Below, piece by piece: positions 16,228-24,517 of a DNA stretch of 64,000 nucleotides; within the stretch, counting starts at the first letter, position 1; every line of letters starts with the position of its first letter. The DNA comes from VMDJ01 sp965659945 (GTDB taxonomy: Bacteria > Pseudomonadota > Gammaproteobacteria > Chromatiales > Chromatiaceae). The DNA lies in the NCBI GenBank assembly GCA_965659945.1, contig CBFHYJ010000002.1:12130-76129 (forward strand), given 5' to 3'. The notes beneath the pieces were generated by a model that saw nothing but the letters and a program-made list of their open reading frames with translations, was not told the DNA's origin and did not search any database. Made by a program: the position numbers and the translations under genes.

Positions 16228-18090
16228 ATGGCCGAACAGTTAATCGCAGCAGCTGAGGAAGTTTTATCCCGGGTTGATACGCCTGAAGCGTTGCGAGCGC
16301 TTGATAAATCAGACCTCAAAGGGGTCGCAAAAGCTGTACGAGATTACCTCGTGGGAAGCGTGTCTCAAACCGGCGGCCATCTCGCGGCGGGTTTGGGCGT
16401 TGTCGAGCTTACTGTTGCTTTGCATTACGTATTTAATACGCCAACAGATAGATTGATCTGGGACGTGGGTCATCAAGCTTATCCGCACAAGATTTTGACC
16501 GGCCGTCGTCAGCGTATGGATAGCTTGCGTCAAAAAGATGGCTTAAGTGGTTTTTTGAAACGTGATGAGTCTGAATACGATGCCTTTGGTGCGGGTCACT
16601 CAAGCACCTCGATCAGTGCGGCCCTGGGCATGGCCGTTGCAGCAAAGGCAGGAGGTTTGGATCGTGAACATATCGCAGTGATTGGCGATGGTGCTTTATC
16701 AGCTGGCATGGCGTTTGAAGCACTTAATCATGGCGGTACACTCGATGCCGATCTGTTGGTTATCTTGAATGATAACGATATGTCGATCTCTAACCCGGTT
16801 GGTGCGATCAGTAATTACTTAGCGCGGGTGCTTTCGAGTCGTTTTTATAACTCGATGCGGGAAGGAAGTAAGCAGGTGCTGAGCAAGCTGCCATCGATGA
16901 AAGATTTGGCACTGCGCTGGGAAGAACACATGAAGGGCATGGTGATGCCTGGCACACTTTTCGAAGAACTTGGGTTTACCTACATCGGTCCTATTGATGG
17001 ACATAACCTTCCGTTGTTACTGAGTACGCTTGAGAATATGAAACGCATGAAGGGGCCGCGCTTCTTACATGTGGTGACACAAAAAGGGCGAGGCTATGCG
17101 CCTGCTGAAGGCGACCCTTGTGTGTATCACGGCGTAACCCCGTTTGATACTGATACTGGCAAGATGGAAAAGAAAGCTGCTGGTTTGAGTTACACCAAGG
17201 TATTTTCAGATTGGATCTGTGACCTTGCAGAGCAAGACCCACGCGTTTTTGCGGTAACTCCTGCAATGTGTGAAGGCTCGGGCTTGGTTGAGTTTAGTCG
17301 CCGCTTTGCCGATCGTTATCATGATGTCGGTATAGCTGAGCAACACGCTGTTACTTTTGCGGCAGGTTTGGCCTGTGAGGGTCAAAAACCCGTGGTGGCA
17401 ATTTATTCGACCTTTTTGCAGCGTGCTTACGATCAATTGCTACATGATGTGGCATTGCAGAATCTTGACGTGACCTTTGCCGTTGATCGTGCAGGCTTTG
17501 TAGGTGCCGATGGTGCTACGCATGCGGGCAGCTTTGATTTAAGCTATGTGCGTTGCGTACCAAATATGGCTATCTTAGCGCCGAGCGATGAGGCTGAGTG
17601 TCGTGCCTTGCTGCAAACTGCGTATGAATTTTCGGGCCCTGCTTTAGTGCGTTACCCACGAGGTGGCGGTTTGGGTGCAACGCCTGAAAAAGAACTAACA
17701 ACCGTCTCTTGGGGTAAAGGTCGCATTGTTCGAGATGGTCAGGATGTGGTGATCTTGAACTTTGGTTCTGTTCTGGGTCGGGCGTTAGAAGTTGCGGAAC
17801 GGTTAAATGCGACTGTGGCTGATATGCGTTTTGTGAAGCCACTAGATCAAACGTTGATTAAACAAGTTGCTGCTGATCATTCTTTGATTGTCACGCTTGA
17901 AGAAAACGCGGTGGCGGGTGGTGCTGGCGCAGCGGTTGCTGAATATATCTCTACTGAGAATTTGCATAACCGTTTGTTACTACTTGGTATGCCGGATCAC
18001 TTTATTGAACAGGCCGGCCAAGCTGAACAGTTGGATCAGGCGGGCTTGTCAGTTGATGAGATGTGCCAGCGTATTCAGGCACATCAATAA
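16228..18090 (+). CDS. dxs: 1-deoxy-D-xylulose-5-phosphate synthase
   Basis: Thiamine-diphosphate enzyme that condenses pyruvate and glyceraldehyde 3-phosphate in the first step of the MEP isoprenoid pathway; the product also feeds thiamine and pyridoxal synthesis. The 620-residue length is exactly typical. The N-terminal domain has GGHLAAGLGVVELTVALHYVF and the ThDP motif beginning GDG at 153-155 and ending in NDNDMSIS. The transketolase-like second domain shows VGIAEQHAVTFAAGLA, and a transketolase C-terminal domain closes the protein. The reading frame is open far upstream, but the family start MAEQLIAAAEEVL fixes the ATG at 16228. The 3' end overlaps a convergent FIST gene by seven bases. 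Confidence 0.97.
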   Translation: MAEQLIAAAEEVLSRVDTPEALRALDKSDLKGVAKAVRDYLVGSVSQTGGHLAAGLGVVELTVALHYVFNTPTDRLIWDVGHQAYPHKILTGRRQRMDSLRQKDGLSGFLKRDESEYDAFGAGHSSTSISAALGMAVAAKAGGLDREHIAVIGDGALSAGMAFEALNHGGTLDADLLVILNDNDMSISNPVGAISNYLARVLSSRFYNSMREGSKQVLSKLPSMKDLALRWEEHMKGMVMPGTLFEELGFTYIGPIDGHNLPLLLSTLENMKRMKGPRFLHVVTQKGRGYAPAEGDPCVYHGVTPFDTDTGKMEKKAAGLSYTKVFSDWICDLAEQDPRVFAVTPAMCEGSGLVEFSRRFADRYHDVGIAEQHAVTFAAGLACEGQKPVVAIYSTFLQRAYDQLLHDVALQNLDVTFAVDRAGFVGADGATHAGSFDLSYVRCVPNMAILAPSDEAECRALLQTAYEFSGPALVRYPRGGGLGATPEKELTTVSWGKGRIVRDGQDVVILNFGSVLGRALEVAERLNATVADMRFVKPLDQTLIKQVAADHSLIVTLEENAVAGGAGAAVAEYISTENLHNRLLLLGMPDHFIEQAGQAEQLDQAGLSVDEMCQRIQAHQ

Positions 18091-19193
18091 AACACACTTA
18101 ATACGCCGGTGTAGCCATACAGGCGTCGGTGTGAAATCTCACCATTAGCAAAGAAGCCAATCAACGGCACGTCACCCAAGTGTTCTTTGATGATGTTGAC
18201 TTCGACATTAGGCGCTCCAAACTCATGGCGTCCACGGCCTAGGCAGGTGTGGTAAAGCGCACCCTTGATGGGTTTGTTGGTGTTTGCTTTGAGTTGATCA
18301 ACCATGTCGATTAAATCTTGTTTAGCCGCATCATTATCACGACGTGCAAATTGAATGCGTTGTCCCACATGTGCCATGTCGCCGATAGCGATCAGCTTAT
18401 GATCGGGATCTAAACCAACTAAATTGCGAACCAAATAATCAGCGGTATCGGAGCCTTCAATAGGAAGTGCGGCAAAGATACGTCCGCCGACAGCGTGAAG
18501 ATCTTCAGCGAGCTCAGGCCCTATGGCCTCTTTGAAGACATCTAGAGCGGGTCGGTCATCAATCTTGACGATGATGTGCTGTTCACACTCGGTGATGGTA
18601 TGTGGCTCGCTAATCAATTGGCAGCCTTGGGCTAAGCGCGTATGTATAGCGATATTGCTACCGAGCAAAACACCTGAGAGACCGGCACCAACCGCTTGAT
18701 CAGCAATCTGAACATTGAGTGTGTCAGAAGACGTTAGGCCACCAACGACAAAGCCTTGTAGTTGATCTGACAGTTGTTCAATCGTGTGTGGAACGGTGTG
18801 GTGACTTGGATCACCATGCACGACAGCAATGCTGGCAAAGTGTTGATCAATCCAACTGCGGTTTTCATCAAGCCAGACTTGTGGGTTATTTCGTAACGCT
18901 GGGATGACTCGAAAATCGTCTTTCTTAAAGTCAGTTACTAGAATTGCGATTGCTATTTCTTCATAAGTCTCGCGTCCCGTGCTGCATAGTGCTTCAGCGA
19001 CTGAGCCTACCCAATGTGTAATGCCAGTATGAGAGCGTAGGTAATCAATAATGCGATCGGTTTCACTAGCAAGTTGATGATGGATGTAAATAAAGGCTAA
19101 GTCGCCAAGCGCTTCATTGGGAAGATCGCTGATGCAATTTTCGCAAATGGTTTTCCAGTCACTGCCGGTTTGATGAGTGTGTGAGAACACCAA
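18084..19193 (-). CDS. FIST-domain protein
   Basis: A 369-residue protein made of the FIST N and C domains (roughly 25-215 and 220-360). FIST domains are predicted small-ligand sensors, often found with signalling proteins. Hallmarks are WVGSVAEALCSTGRETYEE near 62-80, VVGGLTSSD near 150, GLSGVLLGSNIAIHTRLAQG near 170-190, and the C-terminal HTCLGRGRHEFGAPNVEVNIIKEHLGDVPLIGFFANGEI. No kinase, GGDEF or receptor domain is fused and no signalling gene is next to it. The start is TTG (or the GTG right after it), supported by an AAAGAG ribosome site seven bases upstream. The role is unknown beyond sensing. Confidence 0.82.
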   Translation of the reverse strand: MVFSHTHQTGSDWKTICENCISDLPNEALGDLAFIYIHHQLASETDRIIDYLRSHTGITHWVGSVAEALCSTGRETYEEIAIAILVTDFKKDDFRVIPALRNNPQVWLDENRSWIDQHFASIAVVHGDPSHHTVPHTIEQLSDQLQGFVVGGLTSSDTLNVQIADQAVGAGLSGVLLGSNIAIHTRLAQGCQLISEPHTITECEQHIIVKIDDRPALDVFKEAIGPELAEDLHAVGGRIFAALPIEGSDTADYLVRNLVGLDPDHKLIAIGDMAHVGQRIQFARRDNDAAKQDLIDMVDQLKANTNKPIKGALYHTCLGRGRHEFGAPNVEVNIIKEHLGDVPLIGFFANGEISHRRLYGYTGVLSVFY

Positions 19194-19260
19194 TGAACAA
19201 CTCTTTGTTATTTAAATAAGTAGTGTATCGAGCCAGTGATCGAACAGCTATTCGGGAAAG

Positions 19261-19299
19261 CCAATAAAAAACCCCACGATCCTTTCGGATGGTGGGGTT
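19261..19299 (-). terminator. Rho-independent terminator after prk
   Basis: The dyad pairs 19271-19282 with 19287-19298 (ACCCCAC-type arm with one mismatch) around a small TTTC loop. On the minus strand it is followed by a run of T (TTTTTATT), so it ends the prk transcript before the FIST gene. Confidence 0.85.
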
Positions 19300-19315
19300 G
19301 GTTCAGCGAAAGCGC

Positions 19316-20191
19316 TTAAGACTTTGATTCTTCAATCAACCGATGAATGATCGGCGCAAGAATAATCTCCATTGCTAAGCCCATCTTGCCGCCTGGCACA
19401 ACCATGGTGTTGCGACGTGACATGAATGAGTTAGGAATCATTGATAACAAGCGCGGGAAGTCCACACCACATTTATCAGGATTAGCGAAACGAATAACGA
19501 TGAAGCTTTCGTCAGGCGTTGGGATATCGCGCGCGATAAATGGGTTTGAGGTATCTACGGTTGCTACACGCTGGAAGTTAATATCGGTGCGTGAGAACTG
19601 GGGAGTAATATGGTTGATGTAGTCCGGCATACGACGCAGGATGGTATCGACGATAGTTTCTGCATCGTAGCCACGCTCAGCGTTATCGCGATGGATCTTT
19701 TGAATCCACTCAAGGTTTACAACAGGAACAACACCGACACCGAGATCAACGTGCTTCGCAACGTCAGCATCATCTGTTTGAACTAGGCCGTGAAGACCTT
19801 CGTAGAACATTAGATCGGTATTCGAAGGAACTGGCTCCCAAGGTGTGAACTCGCCAGGCTTCTTGTCAGTCCCTAGGCGCGCATTGTGCTCCGCAGCTTC
19901 TTCTTCGCTGTGAAGGTAGTAACGCTTTTCGCCACCACCGGTCTCACCGTAGGTTTGGAAAAGATCAGCTAATTTGCCGAATTCGTTTGCCTGAGGACCA
20001 AAGTGACTGATTTTGTTTTGAGTCATTTGGGTCTTCATTTCAGCGCGGTCGTAGCGGTGGAAGCTGTCGCCCTCGATGATCGCAGCATTGATTTGCTCAC
20101 GATGGAAAATGGTTTCGAATGCACGCTTTACGGTACTGGTACCTGCGCCAGATGAACCGGTGACAGCAACCACTGGATGCTTCTTAGACAT
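19316..20191 (-). CDS. prk: Phosphoribulokinase
   Basis: Phosphorylates ribulose 5-phosphate to ribulose 1,5-bisphosphate, the RubisCO substrate. At 291 residues it is the short proteobacterial type. The P-loop is VTGSSGAGTSTVK (about 10-22), with the conserved IIEGDSFHRYDR segment near 40 and the FYEGLHGL motif near 130. Heterotrophs such as E. coli also carry a prkB of this type, so the gene alone does not prove autotrophy. An AGGGGG ribosome site precedes the ATG. Directly upstream on the same strand is a GlcD-type oxidase, which would suit removal of the glycolate made by RubisCO oxygenation. No cbb genes are in the window. Confidence 0.93.
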   Translation of the reverse strand: MSKKHPVVAVTGSSGAGTSTVKRAFETIFHREQINAAIIEGDSFHRYDRAEMKTQMTQNKISHFGPQANEFGKLADLFQTYGETGGGEKRYYLHSEEEAAEHNARLGTDKKPGEFTPWEPVPSNTDLMFYEGLHGLVQTDDADVAKHVDLGVGVVPVVNLEWIQKIHRDNAERGYDAETIVDTILRRMPDYINHITPQFSRTDINFQRVATVDTSNPFIARDIPTPDESFIVIRFANPDKCGVDFPRLLSMIPNSFMSRRNTMVVPGGKMGLAMEIILAPIIHRLIEESKS

Positions 20192-20322
20192 TGATGCCCC
20201 CTATGGAAAATTGGGTGAATCGGGATTGGAATTCAGCAAAAGTGCCAAAGACCGTGAAAAAACTTGTGCGATGTTAGCACAGTCAGGCAAGAATCCTGAG
20301 GCGCCCAAAGGAGATATAGCGT

Positions 20323-21711
20323 CTATGGGGCGTCGGGGAATCCCACGCCAGGGTTAAGGATATTATTGGGATCAAATTGTGCCTTTATTAAGCGCATTAA
20401 TGTCAGGCTGTTTTCATCGAGTTCGCGGTTGAGGTAATTCTTCTTTACCCGGCCAATCCCGTGTTCGCCAGAGAGGGTGCCCTCAAGTGCAATCACAAGG
20501 TTAAAGACCTCGTCTAAACAGTCATGTGCTGCTTTAGCTTGCGTCGGATCATCCGGGTCTAGCAGCAAATTCACGTGAATATTACCGTTGCCGGCATGGC
20601 CAAAATTCACAATGGTGATGCTGTGTTTTTCAGCCAGATCAGCGAGGCCGTTGATCAATTGTGGGAGTCGAGAAACCGGCACCACCACGTCTTCGTTAAT
20701 TTTTTTCGGCGCGACATTACGCAGAGCGGGCGAGAGAGATTTGCGCGTTAGCCAAAGTTTCTCAACTTGCTCTTGGGTTTCAGCTAAAAACACCTCAATG
20801 CAGCCTTCAGTATTTGCGGTATCACGAACCAGTTTGGCGTCATTTTCAATGGATGCCGCTGAGCCATCGACTTCAATCATGAGCATCGCTTGTGCCTCTG
20901 CAGGCAGTCCAAGGTCTGAAAACTCACGCACCATCTCAATGGCTTTGCCGTCCATAAATTCTAGTGCGCAAGGTGTGATAGCTTGCGCCATCAATTTGGA
21001 TACTGCTTTTGCGGCGCTATCAATGTCGCGGTAGATGGCCTGCAACGTGGCTTTCTTCTCTGCAATCGGTGTGAGTTTTAACGTGGCTTCAGTAATGATG
21101 CCTAAAGTGCCTTCGGAGCCGATGAGTAGCCGTGTCAGGTCATAGCCAACAACCCCTTTGCTTGTGCGAACGCCGGTACGGAGCGTTTTGCCTTCACCGG
21201 TAATAACTTTTAGGGCCAGGGTGTTCTCACGGGGTGTGCCGTATTTCACTGCGCGTGGTCCCGCTGAATTATAGGCAAGGTTGCCTCCAATGGTGCACAC
21301 CGCCGAGCTAGTTGGGTCAGGTGGCCAAAAGAAGCCGTGTTCAGCTGCGGCTTGTTGTAGTTCCTGATTGGTAAAGCCAGGGGAAACAATAGCCAGGCGA
21401 TTATCAGGATCGATTTCTAAGCGCTGACGTAGGCGTTCTGTCGACATGACGATGCCGCCATTAGCGGGAACCGTTGCGCCGGTAGTGCCAGTGCCTTTGC
21501 CGCGCGTGATTAATGGAACATTATATTGGTTACAAAGTGAGACGGTTTTTTCAATCTGTTCATGGGTAGAAGGAAAGCAAACCGCTGCAGGTATCGCGTG
21601 CTGACGACTATTGTCGTAACCGTATGACCAGCAATCCGCTTCCTCGTTTAATAGACTCTCAGCATCGTAATGATGCCGGAGTTGTTCAATCAAAGCGGAT
21701 GTGGAGTTCAC
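20323..21711 (-). CDS. FAD-binding oxidase of the GlcD/D-lactate dehydrogenase family
   Basis: A 462-residue flavoprotein oxidising an alpha-hydroxy acid such as glycolate, D-lactate or D-2-hydroxyglutarate. The PCMH-type FAD domain shows PLITRGKGTGTTGATVP near 70-85, IGGNLAYNSAGPRAVKYG near 140-160, VGYDLTRLLIGSEGTLGIITEATLKL near 195-220, and the C-terminal cap has FGHAGNGNIHVN near 368 and SGEHGIGRVKK near 412, which hold the catalytic His residues. The start is GTG, one base after the dolP stop. GlcE and GlcF partner genes are absent, so a stand-alone D-lactate or D-2-hydroxyglutarate enzyme is as likely as glycolate oxidase. Confidence 0.88.
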   Translation of the reverse strand: MNSTSALIEQLRHHYDAESLLNEEADCWSYGYDNSRQHAIPAAVCFPSTHEQIEKTVSLCNQYNVPLITRGKGTGTTGATVPANGGIVMSTERLRQRLEIDPDNRLAIVSPGFTNQELQQAAAEHGFFWPPDPTSSAVCTIGGNLAYNSAGPRAVKYGTPRENTLALKVITGEGKTLRTGVRTSKGVVGYDLTRLLIGSEGTLGIITEATLKLTPIAEKKATLQAIYRDIDSAAKAVSKLMAQAITPCALEFMDGKAIEMVREFSDLGLPAEAQAMLMIEVDGSAASIENDAKLVRDTANTEGCIEVFLAETQEQVEKLWLTRKSLSPALRNVAPKKINEDVVVPVSRLPQLINGLADLAEKHSITIVNFGHAGNGNIHVNLLLDPDDPTQAKAAHDCLDEVFNLVIALEGTLSGEHGIGRVKKNYLNRELDENSLTLMRLIKAQFDPNNILNPGVGFPDAP

Positions 21712-21712
21712 C

Positions 21713-22309
21713 TTAGTCGATGTATTCGAAGAGACGCACGACGCGCTTCACGCCACTAATGTAGCGAACCTTCTCAACTACAGCATCGGCTTCTTCAGGT
21801 GTGAGTAGGCCCATTAGATAGACAGTGCCTAGTGATGAGGTTGTTTTTACACGAAGCGGATCAAAGCCTTGAATGCCGACGTTGAAGAGCTCAACTTTTA
21901 CGCGACTAGTTAAAAGGGTGTCAGCAGCTGCTTCGCTCCAAGTGCCTTCTGCACCGACAGTCACTTCGTTATACACATGTCGAACACGCTCAATTTTTGT
22001 CAGTCTGTCTCGGAAACGCGCAACGATGTCAGCATCTACGGCTTGGCCGGTGAGCAGGATCTGTAAGTTGTAGACATCGATGCTGATGTTTGAATTGCGT
22101 TGCAGATTTTCATTCTGGCTTCTTGCTTGAAGCGCTTTAACTAAAATTGCTTTGTCTTCAATAAAAGTACCGGTGGTGCGACGGTCATGTGCCACGGTTG
22201 CTCCGGTTGTCCCAGCACCGACGACTACTGCTGCGCAGCCACTGAGGAGACTTGTAATAAGTAAAGCAACTATGAAGCGAAGGCTTAAGCGAGAAGTGTG
22301 CGAGTTCAT
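21713..22309 (-). CDS. dolP: Outer-membrane BON-domain lipoprotein (DolP/YraP)
   Basis: A 198-residue lipoprotein with two BON domains, acting at the inner leaflet of the outer membrane at the division site and supporting envelope integrity. The signal sequence ends in the lipobox LLSGC with Cys25 as the lipidated residue. The first BON domain covers about 55-120 and the second 125-195; each has the alternating hydrophobic beta-alpha-beta pattern with a central Gly (ILLTGQAVD, VYLMGLLTPEE). The gene belongs to the lpoA-yraN-dolP group known from enterobacteria, here without diaA. A GTG-started oxidase gene follows after one base. Confidence 0.92.
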   Translation of the reverse strand: MNSHTSRLSLRFIVALLITSLLSGCAAVVVGAGTTGATVAHDRRTTGTFIEDKAILVKALQARSQNENLQRNSNISIDVYNLQILLTGQAVDADIVARFRDRLTKIERVRHVYNEVTVGAEGTWSEAAADTLLTSRVKVELFNVGIQGFDPLRVKTTSSLGTVYLMGLLTPEEADAVVEKVRYISGVKRVVRLFEYID

Positions 22310-22343
22310 ACAACAAACGTCCTAATAATATGTTGAGGCTATT

Positions 22344-22688
22344 TTAGCCTGCGTTGAAGGCATCTTTCACCCATTGAATCTGATGATCTTTGTCTAAAGC
22401 GACAACGTCAAAACGGCATGGGCTATCGTCAAGGTGTGTAGAAAGGTAATGTTGAGCCGTAAGAATGATTTTTTGCTGTTTCCGTTGATCAACGCTTGCG
22501 AGTGCGCCACCAAATCGGTTTGAGCTACGTTGTCTCACCTCGATAAATACCAAGGTATTTTGATCCCACATGATGAGATCGATCTCGCCAAAACGTGAGT
22601 GATAATTTTGCTCTACAAGCGTCAACCCCATTTGAGCGAGATGTTTTGCAGCAAGTGACTCAGCCGGATGGGGTTTGGTTGGCGCCAT
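22344..22688 (-). CDS. yraN: YraN family (UPF0102) nuclease-like protein
   Basis: A small protein of the UPF0102 family with a restriction-endonuclease-like fold. The putative active site is GEIDLIMWD followed by LVFIEVRQRSS, and the end RFDVVALDKDHQIQWVKDAF is family-typical. Its cellular role is not settled; natural-transformation or repair functions have been suggested for relatives. I placed the start at the ATG at 22688 (114 residues) because the family begins shortly before the AAKHL helix. An ATG at 22733 is possible and would overlap the end of lpoA by 20 bases. The position between lpoA and dolP is the conserved one. Confidence 0.85.
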   Translation of the reverse strand: MAPTKPHPAESLAAKHLAQMGLTLVEQNYHSRFGEIDLIMWDQNTLVFIEVRQRSSNRFGGALASVDQRKQQKIILTAQHYLSTHLDDSPCRFDVVALDKDHQIQWVKDAFNAG

Positions 22689-22713
22689 AGGTGACTCACA
22701 GCGTATGGATAAG

Positions 22714-24462
22714 CTAGCGAGTAATCGGCGCATACCCCAGTGCTTTTAGACGTTTGCCGAGTTTGACCCAAACGGTTTGACGCTGAATGACGCCCTGGTC
22801 ATCAATACTCAAACTGCCTGTTTGACCATCTAGCGTTTGATTTGAATCCTTAGCGAGCGCATCGGTATAAAAGACTAACTTCAAAGCATCGCGGCCCATG
22901 GCGTAAAGTCGTAGATCCGATAACGTTTCTGGAAATGTTTTGTTGGCAGCATCTCGATCTTTGCGTGCTAACAATAAGGGTGCGTCAGATACGGTGATGC
23001 CATTCAAATCCGCTAGTTGTTGCTTGTCCAGGTAGCCATTCCAGATTGAAGAGCTGGCGTATAAAGGCAAGTCGCCAGCGCGATGAAATTCGAGTTGTGG
23101 GGCAAAGCTTTGGGCTTGTCGTGGTTGGGCGGCTAAATAGATAGAATCAACATCATTGCGACGACGGGGTTCATAGTTGATCTTTTCACCGAGTAGTTTG
23201 CGAATCGATTCGTAACGTTGCTCGCTGGCGGTGAGATGCAAAGGTGTTTTGATGTCAGTTGAAAAATCAACGGCCTCATCATTGTAAGTTTGATGTGTGG
23301 GTAGTGTCCCAGTGATTTTTTCCCAGCGGGCTTTAAAAGCTTGTGCCATACGTTCACCCCATGCGTTGTTCGGAGTGAAAAGTAATGGTGCTTGGTGATT
23401 CTGCAACCATAAGAAGTCAGCCGCTTGTTCGGCTTCGCTTTCAGGTAGAAGTGCAAAGCGATAAAGCGATTGATTTTTAGCGTTTAGTGGAACGTGGTTT
23501 AAGGCTAGAACCGGTACTGGTAATGTCTCAGCCTGTGCAAGCTGGCTAACGGCCTGTTTCTCTAGTGGTCCAATGGCGAATTCAGCACCTTCATTAATAG
23601 CTTGTAGTACAAGAGATGTGATGTCGGTATTGTTTGTATCGTAAAAGGATAGCTTAGGGCGATCACTTGGATTGGTTAGGTGCCACTGCGCAGTGATGCC
23701 TTCACGTAATGTGTTGCCGGCGTAGGCTAAGTCACCACTCATAGGAAGAAAAACTGCCGCGTGTTGATAACGTTTGGCGATCAGTCGTTTTTTGATAGGT
23801 CCTTGTGTATTTGCAGGGTGGTCGGGATGGGTGTTTAGCCATAATGCTAACTGCGCTTCGCGATCGGTTTGATTATCGATACGCTGGATTAATTCGTACT
23901 GCATCCAAGCTTTAGTTTTTTGATCACTAGGCTGTAGGTTTTGCAATGCCCAACTAGGCGTGTTGCTTAAAAGTCTTGCGATAGCGCTGATAAGGAAGTT
24001 CTTCTGTTTAGCTTGTTCGCTGAGTTGCTCTAATTGGCTGTAGGCAATCGCAGCGCTTAGCGTGTTGCCTTGTTGCTCGTTAAGTTGTCCGCTTAAAGCG
24101 TAGAAACGAGATTGCGCTGCGCGAGGTAATTTATTGATCTCGATGCGTTGCAGTTCCTGCAGTACAGAGGGTGCGTTGTTGCCATCAAAAAGAAGAATGG
24201 CGCGTAACAACTGAAAGCGAGCGAGTTGTTCACCGTTAAGTTTGCGCTCGTTGATTGACAGTAAAAGGTCTTCAGCGGAAGCATTGTTGCCTTGTTGAAA
24301 AGCACTTTCTGCCTGAGCAAGAAAGGTGTCTCCTGCGATGTTTTTCGTTTCAGCGGTAACTTTTGGTTCACTCGAGCCTTTAGGTAAAAAGGACTGCATG
24401 GGTTGGCATGCGCTTAAAAGAAAAGCGGTGCTGACAAAAAAGATGCTGATTAAACGTTGCAT
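22714..24462 (-). CDS. lpoA: LpoA-type penicillin-binding protein activator (LppC)
   Basis: Outer-membrane lipoprotein of 582 residues that in E. coli reaches through the periplasm to activate the transpeptidase PBP1A. The signal peptide MQRLISIFFVSTAFLLSAC gives Cys19 as lipidation site. An N-terminal TPR-like helical half (about 40-270) precedes a periplasmic-binding-protein-like half starting around AVFLPMSGDLAYAGNTLREGI and including the family's GPLEKQAV. I chose the ATG at 24462 because it places the lipobox correctly. Another ATG eight codons upstream is possible, and the frame is open much farther into rsmI. It is divergent from rsmI with a 55-base gap. Confidence 0.9.
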   Translation of the reverse strand: MQRLISIFFVSTAFLLSACQPMQSFLPKGSSEPKVTAETKNIAGDTFLAQAESAFQQGNNASAEDLLLSINERKLNGEQLARFQLLRAILLFDGNNAPSVLQELQRIEINKLPRAAQSRFYALSGQLNEQQGNTLSAAIAYSQLEQLSEQAKQKNFLISAIARLLSNTPSWALQNLQPSDQKTKAWMQYELIQRIDNQTDREAQLALWLNTHPDHPANTQGPIKKRLIAKRYQHAAVFLPMSGDLAYAGNTLREGITAQWHLTNPSDRPKLSFYDTNNTDITSLVLQAINEGAEFAIGPLEKQAVSQLAQAETLPVPVLALNHVPLNAKNQSLYRFALLPESEAEQAADFLWLQNHQAPLLFTPNNAWGERMAQAFKARWEKITGTLPTHQTYNDEAVDFSTDIKTPLHLTASEQRYESIRKLLGEKINYEPRRRNDVDSIYLAAQPRQAQSFAPQLEFHRAGDLPLYASSSIWNGYLDKQQLADLNGITVSDAPLLLARKDRDAANKTFPETLSDLRLYAMGRDALKLVFYTDALAKDSNQTLDGQTGSLSIDDQGVIQRQTVWVKLGKRLKALGYAPITR

Positions 24463-24517
24463 GGAATAGCGATGTGCGGCGAACATAAAGTCTGAATCAT
24501 CAAAGACAGGGGGCGAG

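Noticed and set aside
20588..21034. 148-codon open frame antisense to the GlcD-type oxidase gene
   Set aside because: Long antisense frames are expected by codon bias opposite a conserved gene. The Ser/Ala/Thr-rich translation shows no domain.
22336..22350. AGGCTA/TAGCCT hairpin at the yraN stop
   Set aside because: Short AT-rich stem overlapping the coding end, without a T tract; not a terminator.
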